Shown here in pieces: positions 34,998 through 46,957 of a stretch of 64,000 nucleotides of DNA. Numbering within the stretch: the stretch's first letter is position 1; every line of letters starts with the position of its first letter. The stretch is from Aplectana chamaeleonis. Lineage: Eukaryota > Nematoda > Chromadorea > Rhabditida > Cosmocercidae. The stretch lies in contig JAPDOI010001571.1 of the NCBI GenBank assembly GCA_029168955.1, positions 99,895 through 163,894 on the forward strand, in the 5' to 3' direction. The notes under the pieces were generated by a model. It saw only the letters and a list, made by a program, of their open reading frames with translations. It searched no databases and was not told where the DNA came from. A program made the position numbers and the translations under genes.

Positions 34998-36984
34998 TGA
35001 TGGGGCAAAACCGTGATGTCAGTGCAAAACTTTTCTTTGACCACCCCATTGTCGGAAGTAGCTCCAAAACATAAGTTGCAGCCAGAAACGTTGAAAATGA
35101 CAAACAGGAACACAATCAGAATTGACTCAATGAAGTCCACACAAGGCGAGATCTGTGATAGCACTGTGATAAGGGCGCGAGGTGAGATGAGATGAAGCGG
35201 ATAGTTGCCTCAGGAATCGGCGGCGCTGCACCAGCTCCTCCATCTTGACGACAACTTTCTCGAGTGTATTCGATCCCCCAAAGTAAACATTCCCATCAAT
35301 TGACAAGTTATTCGAAATGGCTAAGGTTCTTGAATTCATAAGCTTTTTTTGTTCCATTAACTTCTTTGCCTAACAATAAGAAGCAGATAAGGCCTCGGTC
35401 ACGGTTGGCCGATTAGCAAATAATCCCGTGGGCAAGCAGGAAATATATACATGGATGAGGAAGAAGAAAAAATAACCGGCGTGATCAACCCGATTGTTAA
35501 ACGCATGAGATAAGATGTGAATTGATATACACGATTCCGCTCCACATGATTCTTCAGGGTGGAGCAGGCCATTTTTAGCGGAGCTACGACCCCCTTTTGA
35601 TCGAATTTATTGAAAAATTCCAGAATGTTGACCATCCACTTAACCGACGAAACCTCGGACTAGAAATCCGCAACTCTCACACGCGACGGACTATTACTGC
35701 CTTATTTTAACTCACCAAGTGGTTTCAAGTAGATCCCTTTTTTTTTGCAAAATTTTTACGACTCCCCCCCCCCAAATTTTCAGTTTTTTCACCAAGTCGG
35801 AACCCCGCTCAACCCTGTATTTCATACATATTAATCGCTTGGGTCAGACCCGGATGTTTTCTTTTACCTCCCTCTTCCATAAATTTCATACGAGTCGACC
35901 TGGGGGGCCACAGCCGGCCACGGGTGTTATTTCCGACCAACACTGACCGAGGTCTGCATTATTTACGAACGACTTGAACAAAGTTCTAGTTCATATCGAA
36001 CCTGTCCCGCATACTTAGGGTTCGCATTTACTTCAACGCTTCGCTTCCGCTTGTTCTTGCTGCGTTTCTGCAACCGGCTCAATGAAACTGCTCAGCCACG
36101 TGCTTACGCGTCGCGGTCCGGTGAGTGTCGCGCTCGCGGCGAACGCTAAAAAACCCCCCACCGTTTAGGGTAGTCTTCAGCTCTTTAAAGAAGTAAATGA
36201 CATCATCTGTGACGAGAAATGAACGCAGGAAAGCAAATTATGCCCCTGGACATGTCAATTTACTTGGCTTCACCCTAACGCAGGGATGTCGCGTCGCCGC
36301 GCATCTCGCCGCGCGCGACGCTCGCAAACCGCGACGCGGCACGCACGGGTGAGCAACGTCGCATTCCCCTGCAGCCGGTGAGAGCTCATAACTGACCAAA
36401 AAGAAGACCTGCCACAGAATCATGGCTTAGCGTGGCGTTGCGACCAATCTCGGTAGGGCTACGACCCCTTGCCTTATTAAACGAAACCTTGGGAAAAAAT
36501 CCGAATTCGTTACGAACCTCCCCTTCTGGATAAAAATTGAGCTTAAAAATTCTATGATCCCTGCAGAATTAGTGCTTTCGCAGCACAAAACACTTTTAAC
36601 ACAAAACTACGGTTAAAATAGCAAGCAGCAAGCAATAGCGTAAAAGTAACATTGAAAGTGCAGTTTGGTCAACGATTGCAAAAAAGCGACAAATTACACG
36701 ACGTCATAAGAAACCTCACAAACAGATATGATCAAACAAGCAAACGCAGCCATTCTCACGGACTGCCTTATGAACGATGAGTTGGGGAAGGGGAGCTGAG
36801 GATCGCAGGGAAGAATGAAATTCGCACCGACAATGCGTCAGGCTACATGTGCGCGCGTAAATCACAGGCGTCATTTGCGTCGTGCACGTTGACGGAAATA
36901 GATTTTTCGAGAAAAAATTTCGAACAAGGCTCAGTGGGCCGTGGGTCAGGATTAACCTTTAGGGCGCGATTGTTAAATTGAATG
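34998..36984. other. Interior of the large hAT element without recognised gene
   Basis: No coding pattern. It holds a run of ten C near 35766 and a GC-rich segment at 36281-36372 that begins CAGGGATGTCGCG and ends CGTCGCATTCCCCTG. The latter looks like a tiny hAT-type foldback, but no target duplication was found. Confidence 0.45.
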
Positions 36985-37312
36985 AAAAGAACGCAATTCT
37001 ATCCGTTTTTCATCCGATTTTATCCGAAATTTATCCGATTTTATCCGATATTTATCCGATTTTATCCGATTTTATCCGATCGATTATCCGTTTTTAGCCA
37101 ATTTTTTATCCGATTATCCGGTTTTCTGATCGGATCCTTCGGTTTTCACTTTTCCGGATATCGGATAATTCGGATATCGTGTTTTTTCGTCTGATCGGAT
37201 TTCGGATCAATCCGAAATCGCCATTTTTACGTCGGATCGGATTTCGGATAATTATCCGATCGGATTATCCGACCCGGATATCCGAAACCGACTCCGTCGG
37301 ATGGAATGTATA
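36985..37312. repeat. Right subterminal ATCCGAT array of the large hAT element
   Basis: It begins with near-perfect tandem units TTTATCCGATTTTATCCGAT, then denser mixed-orientation ATCGGAT/ATCCGAT copies up to the terminus. More units are present than at the left end. Confidence 0.85.
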
Positions 37313-37883
37313 ATACGTAGTGAGCTTGCTTATCTCTCCCTCACCCCTCGTTAGTCACCTCCGTGCCATTATTAAAAAAGCTGTAGAATTTCATATTCTT
37401 TCTCGATTCTCGATTTTTTTGTTATAAGGCTTCAAAAATTAATCGAGGCCGCTAGTTTCTAAAGTAGAACTCTGAGCGAACGAAATGCAGCCCAAACACG
37501 CTAAAGAGCTTTAAGTTTTCACTTAAGACCAATACGTCGTAAGAAAACTCGTGGTTTCCCGCCTAAGAGCAAGATAAGGAGGAGGATTTCGAGAACGGGT
37601 GTTGAGATGACGTCTAAGTAAAGTGTTGGTTTACATAGATGTTGTGGCATTCCGTGATGTGACGTCATAAACAAATATGCTCTCTCTGGCCCGAAAAGCT
37701 TGAACAATGCATTAGCCGACTGGCTGCATTGCCACATGGTGGGTGCCGCTGCTCCTCTTTGATCTTTTTAAACAGTGATAAGCCACACCGTGAATTTATC
37801 TCAATTTCGTACCAATTATGATGCAGTTCCCAACTTGAATGAATCTGTGATGTCCCAATTTGATCCTCATATCGTTGACCACT

Positions 37884-38374
37884 TTAAAGCGCACAGGACA
37901 CACACGTAATTATTTTTATTTACTCTTGGAAAAGATGACAATATGATCACAGTGGTATCTCTCAACTCGCCCAAGACCCCCTACGAACAGAGTTATGACT
38001 TCTTAAAGTTGCCTTATTTTGAGGGTGGAAATTTGTGTGGACGTGTTGTCTCAGGCCTGTACATATTTCTCTTCATTCGCAATCATTGCGCGAGAGCGAG
38101 CCAGGAGAAGGGGCAAAGACCGGTAATGGACTGAGCAACGTAAGCTCGGTTAAAATTCATCCATCCATCCGACCGATATCGAGGTCGAAAATCAGGAAGG
38201 GTGTCGGGTCTGTGGTGGTGAGTGAAGGGGATCGGGCCTGTGGTGGTGGGCTTATATCTCACTTATTTGGAGGAATTGAGATCTCGCACTTTTCACGTGT
38301 TATGCAGGAGGGTCTACTACACAATCAAATAAAAATCACAAAATTCATGTCTGAGGGTGTACTGTAGCCTTTAA
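37884..38374. mobile_element. TTAA-bounded non-autonomous element, 491 bp
   Basis: The left end is TTAAAGCGCACAGGACAC; the right end read from the other strand is TTAAAGGCTACAGTACACCC. They match at roughly three quarters of positions and both edges are TTAA. The right-end interior (CACAAAATTCATGTCTGAGG) recurs inverted at 47955-47985. No coding capacity recognised. Confidence 0.55.
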
Positions 38375-38459
38375 GTGTCCCGCATTCTTCAACTTGATGT
38401 CACGTCCTTGCTCAAAACTGGTCTCAAATACCCTATAAAACGTCGTAATTCACATCATT

Positions 38460-38595
38460 TGAGAGGCGCGAGCGGCGCGCGATGCCTCAGCTTCCGTCTG
38501 CCCTCCGCTCTCTCACAATCTCTAACTCCGCTCCGCACCAGCGCATAGGAACCATGTGAAAATCGCCGTTTTATAGCCTGTACAGCCTGCTCATA
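38460..38595. repeat. Dispersed GC-rich repeat, copy 1
   Basis: It shares TCCGTCTGCCC, CTCTCTCACAATCTCTAACTCC, GCACCAGCGC and TTTTATAGCCTGTA with 49437-49570, and more loosely with 48285-48420, all in the same orientation. Confidence 0.65.
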
Positions 38596-41500
38596 TGTCC
38601 GTGGAAAGCTTTATTGTGATAATGTTCAGGTTCATGTAAACCGTACCGAACTCGAGCAAAGGTGTTTCTGTGACCACTTGTAGCCCTCTGCGTGCGCACC
38701 TTCTTCAACGTCGAGAAGGATAAAAACAATAGATTTTGAGGTCAGAAAAGCGTTAATAATCTGTGTCGCCATGAAGAGCTGCGTAGGCTACACTGGCCAG
38801 AGAGTCTGCTGTTAACATAGTCGAGTTTGATTCTCCCATAAGCAATCGAACCCTCTCCTGAGCTTCGCCATTTATCTGTTCTCGATTACTCGCTTTTCAC
38901 TCTTTAGCCTATTTGTTATCAGGCCAATTTAGGCCCATAGCCTACATAAAGTCGGTCCAAATAATACCCTCCGCGTATGCGGTCAGCGTGCGTGTCAAGC
39001 TGCCGTAGCGAAGGCATTTTTCGCGTTTGTGAATTGATCAGCAGGAATAATACACAAATTGTTAATCATATCTCAGCCAGCTGCTTGCGGGCGTGGAAGG
39101 GAATGCCTTTGCGGCGGGTGGTCGACACGCGCGGCGACCGCCAGAGGGAAGAAACACATTCGGACAGATTTCACAACGAACAAATTTTAATTGAAACCAT
39201 GTTCGCTCCGTCGCTCTAGAAGCATGTGAATTGTTTGCTTCCTGCACCACGATTCATTTTCCCGCATTTTGATTTCCTCGTCTTTCAAACTTTCGCAAAC
39301 TTACGACTCTTATCAAATACAGGTTAAGAGTCGTATTGACTGCAGTTACGCAGAACTATGGGTGCTCAGACAACTTTGGACAGGTTTTCGAGCTTATTCG
39401 TTCACTCAAAAATAACTTATTCAAACTTACAAGACTTACTAGACTAAACTTATTAGACCCTAGCAATCATTATACCGTGGATTGGGTTATTGGAAAACGG
39501 CCCAAAAACGCGGGAAAGCGCCGCTGAAGTAATTCTGGCTAAAACCTGCTAGCGATAGTGTACCTCTACTTCTCTATCAATGATTCTTGGACAAAATTTG
39601 TACCCATTCCAACATGAAGTTAGTTGATGAACCAATGCAAGGCTCGTCCATGCATACTAATTGACCAGCACTTCGCAGTCAGCTTTGCTTGATCACTGGT
39701 CGTCTTCATGACGTTTACACTTTGAAGAGGTTCGCCTTTCTTCTTTTTGGGAGGAGGGCGGGGCATGGTTCACGCGATTGTGCCCCACTATTGGTTTTGT
39801 CTCTTCTCTTTGATTGTTGCAAAGAAGAGGAAGCATCCTGGTACTCCACGGAAAAGTAGTGGCATTTTCGTCACTGCAGCCTCTTATTCTGTCAATGAGT
39901 GCTGATAACGCAAAGACAAGAAAGTGCAGGAGAAATCGATCAATGCGTGTGCTAATAAGCCTAGCAAATGGAGTAGAGTATAAAGGAACGTTGTTTTCGG
40001 ACAGATGGTATGTAACGATTACGTGAGAACTGGTCCGCGCCGCGATTTCGTATGCCCTGATACCTGGGATTAAACTCGAATAGAAAATCCGACTTTGTGT
40101 GGAAGTTTCACTTCTTGAGGCTCTAAACTATCCTGTTTTGAGAAGGGGAGGGAAACCCCGGGTTGGTGCGAAGTTTATTGTGGATGAAAAATTAGGCCCG
40201 GACCAGTTCTCCGGCAACGGTATGTAACATCGATGTGATGTAGATCATTCGAAATTCAAGGTATATCATATGCCATTGTGCTCGCTGATCTTTGATATCC
40301 CCTTTTCATGCTTCGAAAAGTTATTCATCTTTCACAGTCGCCCACATTCCAGCTAACCTTAAAAGTTTTATGCGTGCGTTACCTGATATTTTCTTTGACT
40401 GCATGCAAATTTGGGCTGTGACCAGTATACATACATAGTGAAGGAGAAAAAAGGTGTGGTGTCGTTGAAGAGCACCTTTCTTCAATCAGCGATAACGACC
40501 AAACGTGTTTTCGTTGTATTAAAGTTCATGTACTGAATGCATAGAACGTTTGCCACATTTTGTCTACATTGTTCTGCCGGACACGTATTGCCCTCTTCGA
40601 CGCCTCATCAATGAGACAACTCAATCGTCTACTGGTTAGTGTTAACTTTTTCGTACGTCTCAGGCTATAGGTTCACATACCTATAGGCAGCGGATTAAAG
40701 GTTAGGGCTACCCCAAGCTATCTCGAATTTTCGTGTTAGCTTGATTTCTATATACTCGGAAACAAAATTTCGCTTGTCGGCTTACTAACCTTGATTTGCT
40801 TGCCGTCATGTATATGGATGAAAACATGAAACTCATCAACTAGTCAGCAACACTTACCGCTATTGGAAGACAGCCGGAAAGTAATGATGTCTTTCTTTTT
40901 TGTTCTGGCAATCCATACGATATCGATGAATTTGTGGACAAACATGCCCAGAACCTTGTCAATAACACTTCACGAAACGCCAAGAATAAATAGAGAGCAA
41001 TGTTGCAATACAGTAGTTTCTTTTCTCGCTGATTCAAACCTTATAGGTAATAACCCTATGAGTCCATCAAGGATCTGCCTTACTCGATAGACTCTACGCT
41101 AACGATAATATGTTGGCAGCTGAGATTCGGAAAGAGCTGCATTTTCGAGCGCAGCTCTAGAAAGTTCCGCTCGCAACATTTCAGACTGCGCGGCTCAATA
41201 TCGCGCAAGCGACATGCAAAATTAACCGTAGGTAGAGGACAAATCCATCAAAATCGACGAAACTGACCTCGTTAGAATGAACTGCTTCGAACGCTTTGTG
41301 TGAAAATTCACTGCGGTAGGCGGTGTGTTGACGAAAGCTTAGGGATATCTGAATCTGTCCACAGAGTTATTTTCGATGATGTTACCTCAGATTGTGACCG
41401 CTAAGTTTGTGTAGCTTTGCCCGCAGCTGATTTAAACGGTAATCTTCTCGACTGTTTACAACTGTGGCGATTTTCAGAGCGATAGAGGATGTGTGCGCAA

Positions 41501-41774
41501 AAACCACGTGTTTTTATAGCGGATGATATGTTTGCGCTGGAGAATTAGTCACACTTTGGCTATGTGCTTACTAATGTCAGCCATGTCCACTGGAGGTATG
41601 GCATCGGTCAGACAGGCATGCATGGAAAGCACACATTAGCGACCTCGCCTTCACGACTCTTTAACTATGCCTTCCGCCAAATCATCATCGTCTGTAAGTG
41701 GACTTTAGAAGTTTTGTGTCCTGATCCTGCTGACATCTCAGAGGATGGCTGCATGCTATCTTCTGCGTATTTGT
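38596..41774. other. No gene recognised
   Basis: Only short frames. A small hairpin AGAGCTGC / GCAGCTCT lies near 41130-41160. No known domain. Confidence 0.5.
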
Positions 41775-43355
41775 CTGGGCTGGGATTCATGAAAGGCAAA
41801 CCACGGTTACGGCTGGGCTAGCGGAGGAAACCGGCATTCACGAAAATCCGGTTTGGTTACGGCTGGGCCACGATTAAGTTACGCGTAACCGCACCTCGAA
41901 GCTGCGGTTAGCCGCGGTTAGCAGCGGTTTCGCGGCTTAGTCGTCGAATTGATGGTGTGTTGTATTAGTGCACAACACTGAGGAAACGCACCTTTGCGAA
42001 TACGCATAAAAACTCTGATATCTTCAAGGCAAGCTGAAAATACAGGAATGCCGCCGTTATTGACTGCCACATTATAGGCCCTCTAGCCATAATGTGTTCC
42101 TCTCGATAACAACGAAAATTCTCAGAATCATCAACCTCATCTGTAAGTTTTATGTATGTTGCCCATGGCTAACTAAAATCATTATGCCTGTCCTCTCTAC
42201 TCTCGCTCTCTTCTTTATTTTATAGCACATCGTTGTTCTTTTTGCCTCCACTTTTTGTTCCTAATTCTTGTCTTCCGTGAGCTGACCATTTACCGAGCAG
42301 CCACAGGCTCTTCGCTGGGGTTTCTTTCCCATTTCGGCTCCGAATTCCCTCATTTTTTCCTCAGAATTTTTTCCCAACACTTTTCGTACACGCTTTCGTT
42401 ATTTTTCTGTTGGAAAACCCTAACTTGGTTTGATACTGTGATGCATGATTTGGTTTTTTTCGCATTTACAACGTTTTCTTCTACTTTTTTTCCGAAGCGC
42501 CCACTTGGATTTCAAATGTTAATGTCTTTTACATGGTTCTGTGATCAACCTGGATTTTTTCGATGTTTTTAGTTCAAACTTGTTTTTCCCTTGCATTTCG
42601 AGCTTTTTCCATATGATTTTTCTAAGGAGTCGTTTTATTATTCTCCTGTTGTGAGCGACAATAAGCTTGTGTGAGAATGACAAAAGAAAAAACAAAGAAG
42701 GGATTCTCAGACAAAAAAAGAGATGGAAAAAGCTCGAACTCAAACGACAAACGGAGAACTTGAAGCTGGAACTCATCGAAAGGTCGATGATGAACCCTGC
42801 AGCAACACCTAAGCCATGTGAAACACACAAAAGTAGAGGGGCGTTTCGAAAAAAAAGTTGAAAAGGCTAGTAATGCGAGAAAAAAGCTAAACTGGGGGTT
42901 AAAATTTCACCAGCAGGTTTGCGGCTCATCGAGAGCAGCATCACTTTATGTACTTTCAAAAGCTAAAAAGGATTTTTTCAAAAAGGAAAAAATGAAAACT
43001 TTAAAATGGAAAACATCTCCAAGTTGAGGAAAATCCTTTAAATGCCTGCGATCCATTGAAGAAGGTAGAGCACAAGGTAGACAAAAATAAGAATTCAAAA
43101 AGCAAGCAAAATTAGCAATCATGTGCAACAAAAACAGTGACGGGATAGGGGAATTCCGACCCGAGTGCCAATATTGATTTTCTCCAATCGAGATTCTCGG
43201 CGTCAATTGAGTGACAAGTACGTGGCCGCGGAATGGTTAGCCACCCAACCGCGATGGGGCGGTTGTGAATGCCGGCTCGCGGTTTGGCTACCGCTGGGGT
43301 TGCTGACCTAACCAGACCCAAACCTAGCCGGCTGCGTTCATGAATCCCAGCCCTG
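41775..43355. mobile_element. Terminal-inverted-repeat element (hAT-like) with long internal foldback
   Basis: The termini are CTGGGCTGGGATTCATGAA at the left and TTCATGAATCCCAGCCCTG at the right, matching over 17 consecutive bases. Just inside each end are repeated GGTTAGC/CGCGGTT motifs (41810-41940 and 43220-43320), the same layout as the certain hAT elements. The flanking 8 bases (GTATTTGT, CAGTGACA) do not match, so the target duplication has decayed or the ends were rearranged. No transposase is present; the Lys/Glu-rich frames at 42667-43027 are products of the A-rich foldback arm. Confidence 0.65.
42330..43030. repeat. Imperfect long palindrome inside the 41775-43355 element
   Basis: The T-rich left half (for example CTACTTTTTTTCCGAAGCGC) and the A-rich right half (GGGCGTTTCGAAAAAAAAGTTG) pair in inverted register, as do TTTTACATGG / CCATGTGAAA and GAGCTTTTTCCAT / ATGGAAAAAGCTC. 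The palindrome explains the complementary open frames on the two strands. Confidence 0.6.
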
Positions 43356-43789
43356 CAGTGACAGTTTTAGTGCTGAACTGTCGTATAGGAGGAGCTTCCA
43401 TCTTGAATGAGAAATTGATCAGCCGTGTTTTTTCTTTTAGAACTACTTTCGAATCAACCGTGGCTTCCTGCTTTTGGGCTTTCGGCGAATTGTCCTAGAT
43501 TTTCGTTTTCGGAAGAGCAATAGCAACGAATAACTCGCTTCAAACTCGAACTTGAGCGAAACTAGGATGACATCCATTATTCTGGCGTTGAGTGCTAACC
43601 AATGGTATATCCATTGTCGGGGTTTCGTTGAGAACTATGTATAGAAGTTTTGCAATCAACCAACTATCTAGTACCTAGAGAGGTAGACAGAGGGAAACGC
43701 AGACAGAGACGGTAGCGACCCATCCGCCACGGTACCGTTATCACAAACCTGTCTGATTGCGAAACTTCAATAGTTTTCAACGTAACCTC
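43356..43789. other. Spacer between two elements, no gene recognised
   Basis: No coding pattern. It ends with the GTAACCTC target duplication (43782-43789) of the next element. Confidence 0.5.
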
Positions 43790-45580
43790 CAGGGGTGTGC
43801 GTTAATGAAAACTATTTTTTTCATTAAGCGTTAATCGTTAATTTTCGGAAACCGCGTTAACTCCGTTAATGCGTTAACACGTTAATTTTGCATTTCGTTA
43901 AACCACTAAAAGAAAAACATTACCACGTCAAAAATCAATAATTTATCAGAACTCCATCATCAATCAGTGCAATACAGAGTTCGGCGCGGGACAGGGCCCC
44001 ACAGGGGGTTTGTGAGCTCCGGAGATGTCTGACCTTCAGAGAAAGACCCAATGGGGGTTCTACACTCTCTACCCCACCGTTTGAAGCCTACGGCACCTCT
44101 GGAGTGTGTCCTTTGCGAAAATTTTTCTGGTGTGGGTTCTGCGTCAATATTCGCGTTTTCTCAGTACTTACTTTGTCAAATGTGGACCCACAGTGCAATT
44201 TAGAGAAGAACCCACAACAGGTTAATGTACTTAAAAGGCACTCTTCAGATTTGCAGAAGGTAGCAGACGGTAGAGTATAAAGTCTAGTTTCTCAAAGCCA
44301 GAATTTTTCCAAATAACTCATTTACTACTTAACTTATTACCTTTAAACCTTCTTTTCGAAGACGCATGTTGTTTTCTTCTGACGTTTACGAGTACAGTGT
44401 AGCGCCCTTCGGCCTCGATCTCAGACGATGAAACTTCGTATGCAGGGTAAATCAGCGACGCTTAACCCAAATATCCTGTTCGACTTATAGTTTTCAAAAT
44501 GTTCGACTTCCGGCGCGACCGCACCTGAGAAAGTGTGAGCCCATACACTGTAGCAGTGTTCACCCTTTATCCTAGACGGTGACAGTGTATACAAAGGGTG
44601 AATAGACTCCGCTCGACTCAAATATACTTCTATCGTGCTCCGTACTTTGCACAACTATGAACTTCGAGCGGGATCCAACCCTCCCCCCTTCAAACATCCG
44701 CATTTTATTACACAGCACATACTGTAACCAGTTATAGCGTAGTCCACCAAAAAGTTGCACATCTCATTACCAATGAGAAGCGGTTAGTCGAAGATCGATG
44801 TGCTTGAAACTCATGGCAGCACATCACCTCTCCTTCAATCTGTGGCGAGTGTTTTGCATAGGAATTCATGCATATCGATCTTCTGCCGGCCTCTTCTCAT
44901 TGATAGGTACATGTACGAAATTTTCTGACTGCACTATACATATAGTTCCAAGTTGCGCAATCGCAGCTCAGTTCTCATTATCACTATCGTTGAGGCGAAG
45001 CGGTTGTTTTCGTACCAACTATGAAAATGAAGAAATCATTCTCAAAACAACCGCTTCGCTTCTACGATTGTGATAATGAGACTTTGAGGACTGAACGCGA
45101 TTGTGGAACTAGATCGTACACATTTGCACTTTAAGCCCCTCTCCTCGTAAACGCTATGGGCGCTGTTCGTCCTTGCAAACATCCGAATTTTTTCGCATAG
45201 CACTAGCTTCACAAATTTAATACGACAAGAGTAATTCAACTGCAAGCAAACACTAGAGTCAGACCTGCTAGATAAAACACTGTTTGAACACCTCAGCCTC
45301 TAGGTGGGGAGAGTGAGGGTAGAACACGGTCAAAACTTGACCTTCTCACGCTCCTAGGGGAGGTTACGAGCGAAATTGACATTGGAGTGGGGGTCTGAGT
45401 AAAACTGGCCGACTCTGCACCTCGTGCAGCACCCTGGTGCCCTAATTTATGACAATTAACGAATTATAAATTAACGTGAATTCAAGACTTTTTCTTTAAG
45501 CGTTAGTCGTTAATTTTCGAGAAAAACCGCGTTAACCCGTTAATGCGTTAAACACGTTAACGTTATAACGCACAGCCCTG
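43790..45580. mobile_element. Non-autonomous hAT element (1791 bp) with 8-bp target duplication
   Basis: GTAACCTC flanks both sides exactly (43782-43789 and 45581-45588). The ends are CAGGGGTGTGCGTTA on the left and TAACGCACAGCCCTG on the right (14 of 15 match). Both ends hold repeated GTTAACGCGTTAA-type motifs (43800-43910 and 45440-45571). The interior lacks a transposase and contains a hairpin plus a degenerate direct repeat (about 44625-44760 and 45115-45240, sharing CAAACATCCG and TTTGCAC-A). A decayed right end of the same family lies at 52700-52804. Confidence 0.9.
44957..45107. repeat. Hairpin nested in the 43790-45580 hAT element
   Basis: GCGAAGCGGTTGTTTT is mirrored by AAAACAACCGCTTCGC, with outer pairing CTCATTATCAC / GTGATAATGAG and further AATCGC / GCGATT. 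It is probably an independent small foldback insertion. Confidence 0.75.
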
Positions 45581-45588
45581 GTAACCTC

Positions 45589-46957
45589 CACAAAGGCCAT
45601 ATCATTATGAAGTCCCCAACGGCCGGGTCATGAAAATATCACCCTAGTTTCGCTCAAAGTTGAGTTTGAAGCGAGTTATTCAAAACATGAAAAAGACGCA
45701 AAGCCTGTCCTGGCGTGCTTTCTGACCGAGTCCTACGAGCGGTATTGTTTAGCAACGGAGATTAAAATTCTCTGAAAAAGAAGACTTCCGTTCTCCTGAG
45801 GACCTCTATCTGAAATCGGAAGAAGAGAATAAGGAGCAGATTAGATGGAAGGTGGCCTGGCTGAATCGGCCACTGACGGCTATGGATTTCCGATCTGCTT
45901 CAAATTTGGAGTGCTGCGTTTTGGAAGCGGCAGAAATCCTCTGGGAAAACCTGCTTCGACAGTGCCGGGAAAGTGCCGCGTCCTGACTATGCAGCGTTAG
46001 TTCCGCAATAATACCACATCGGCTTCGCGATCGCCATTGTGCCGAACGATTCTGTTTCAGTGTCTAAAGCCTTGACAACGTCGCGACATTGCGGTGATAG
46101 TGCCACAATGGTTCAGTGTTAGACCGCACTGGCCCCGAGAGGATGCATTAGCGAATCCACGTCCACTACTATGCACTTTCCTGTGTCATAGAACAAGGTT
46201 GTCGCCGGTTCAGTTCCCCAGTTTGAGGTACATCCCATACAATCTCCTTTGGTCGCAGTGACGGGGATACCCTCTGTCCCTATCAGGCAGAGGACGTAAC
46301 AACCTCAGGTGCGTAATTTTGTTCGTATACCATGATTAATTGTATTACAACTGATAATTAATTTTATTCGAGCTATTCGCAGTCGGTCATATGTTTGTGA
46401 AAGCGCGCCGACTAATCGCGGAGCCGCTACAACGTTGCCACTGTGAATCCGCTCTAGGGCCGACTTGGTGCCGGTAGATTCCAAAGTGGCGTAATCTTGC
46501 CATTGCCGCGGCAATTTCTACCAGAGTCAGGCCTGACCGCTGTCTGGGTCGACCAAAATTCTCAACGCGACTCTGAACAGCAGCGTGATTGGTCGTCCCT
46601 ATTGTTGTGGTTAAAGCTTAGGTTGCTAGCATGAGTCCGGGCGGAGCCAGTAGCGGAGCGGTCGGTCATACAAAATATAACAGTGATAAGGAGATTTTGA
46701 CATGATAAGCCCGATAAGCCTTGCTTCTACCGGCTCAAATTGAGGGAGCTAGGCTATATGCATTTGAAGGGAAAATCGCTTGAAAATTCTCCTAATGAAA
46801 GTGCGAGGGATGGGTTATGGTGGTTGTTGCGCGGTTGTAGATTTACTTTTTCAATAACGACTGAGAAGGAGGTCATTTAAAGGTGGAGCAAGAGCTCCTT
46901 CAGATCACGCTTGTTGTGGAGCATCCATTTTGCGTGTCGTCTTCGTGTTTTCTTCCT
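45589..46957. other. No gene recognised
   Basis: A half-copy of the small element at 50920-51050 is visible at about 46650-46700 (AGCGGAGC, AAAATATAACAGTGATAAGGAG). Otherwise nothing I can support. Confidence 0.5.

Larger units (their letters stand above)
29909..37312 (-). mobile_element. Complete 7.4-kb hAT transposon with target duplication and transposase
   Basis: ATACGTAG stands immediately outside both ends (29901-29908 and 37313-37320). The ends are inverted matches: TATACATTCCATCCGATGG at the left, and TATACATTCCATCCGACGG reading in from the right. Inside both ends are dense ATCCGAT/ATCGGAT arrays. A BED-type hAT transposase gene lies on the minus strand at 30404-33149. The duplication fits the usual hAT target preference (T at position 2, A at position 7). 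The region 33150-36980 has no recognisable gene but holds several foldback sequences, apparently later insertions. The termini begin TATAC rather than the more common CAGGG. The element call is from direct sequence features; activity is unknown. Confidence 0.93.

Noticed and set aside
36281..36372. Tiny CAGGGATGTCGCG...CGTCGCATTCCCCTG foldback
   Set aside because: The flanking 8 bases (CCCTAACG and CAGCCGGT) do not match and the termini align poorly, so it is not called as a separate element.
42667..43027. Lys/Glu-rich coiled-coil-like frames
   Set aside because: Explained by the A-rich arm of an internal palindrome; the opposite arm gives the complementary frame on the other strand.
46109..46217. 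Possible tRNA promoter boxes (TGGTTCAGTGTTAGACCG and GGTTCAGTTCC)
   Set aside because: The spacing of about 98 bases is too long for a tRNA and no cloverleaf stems were found.
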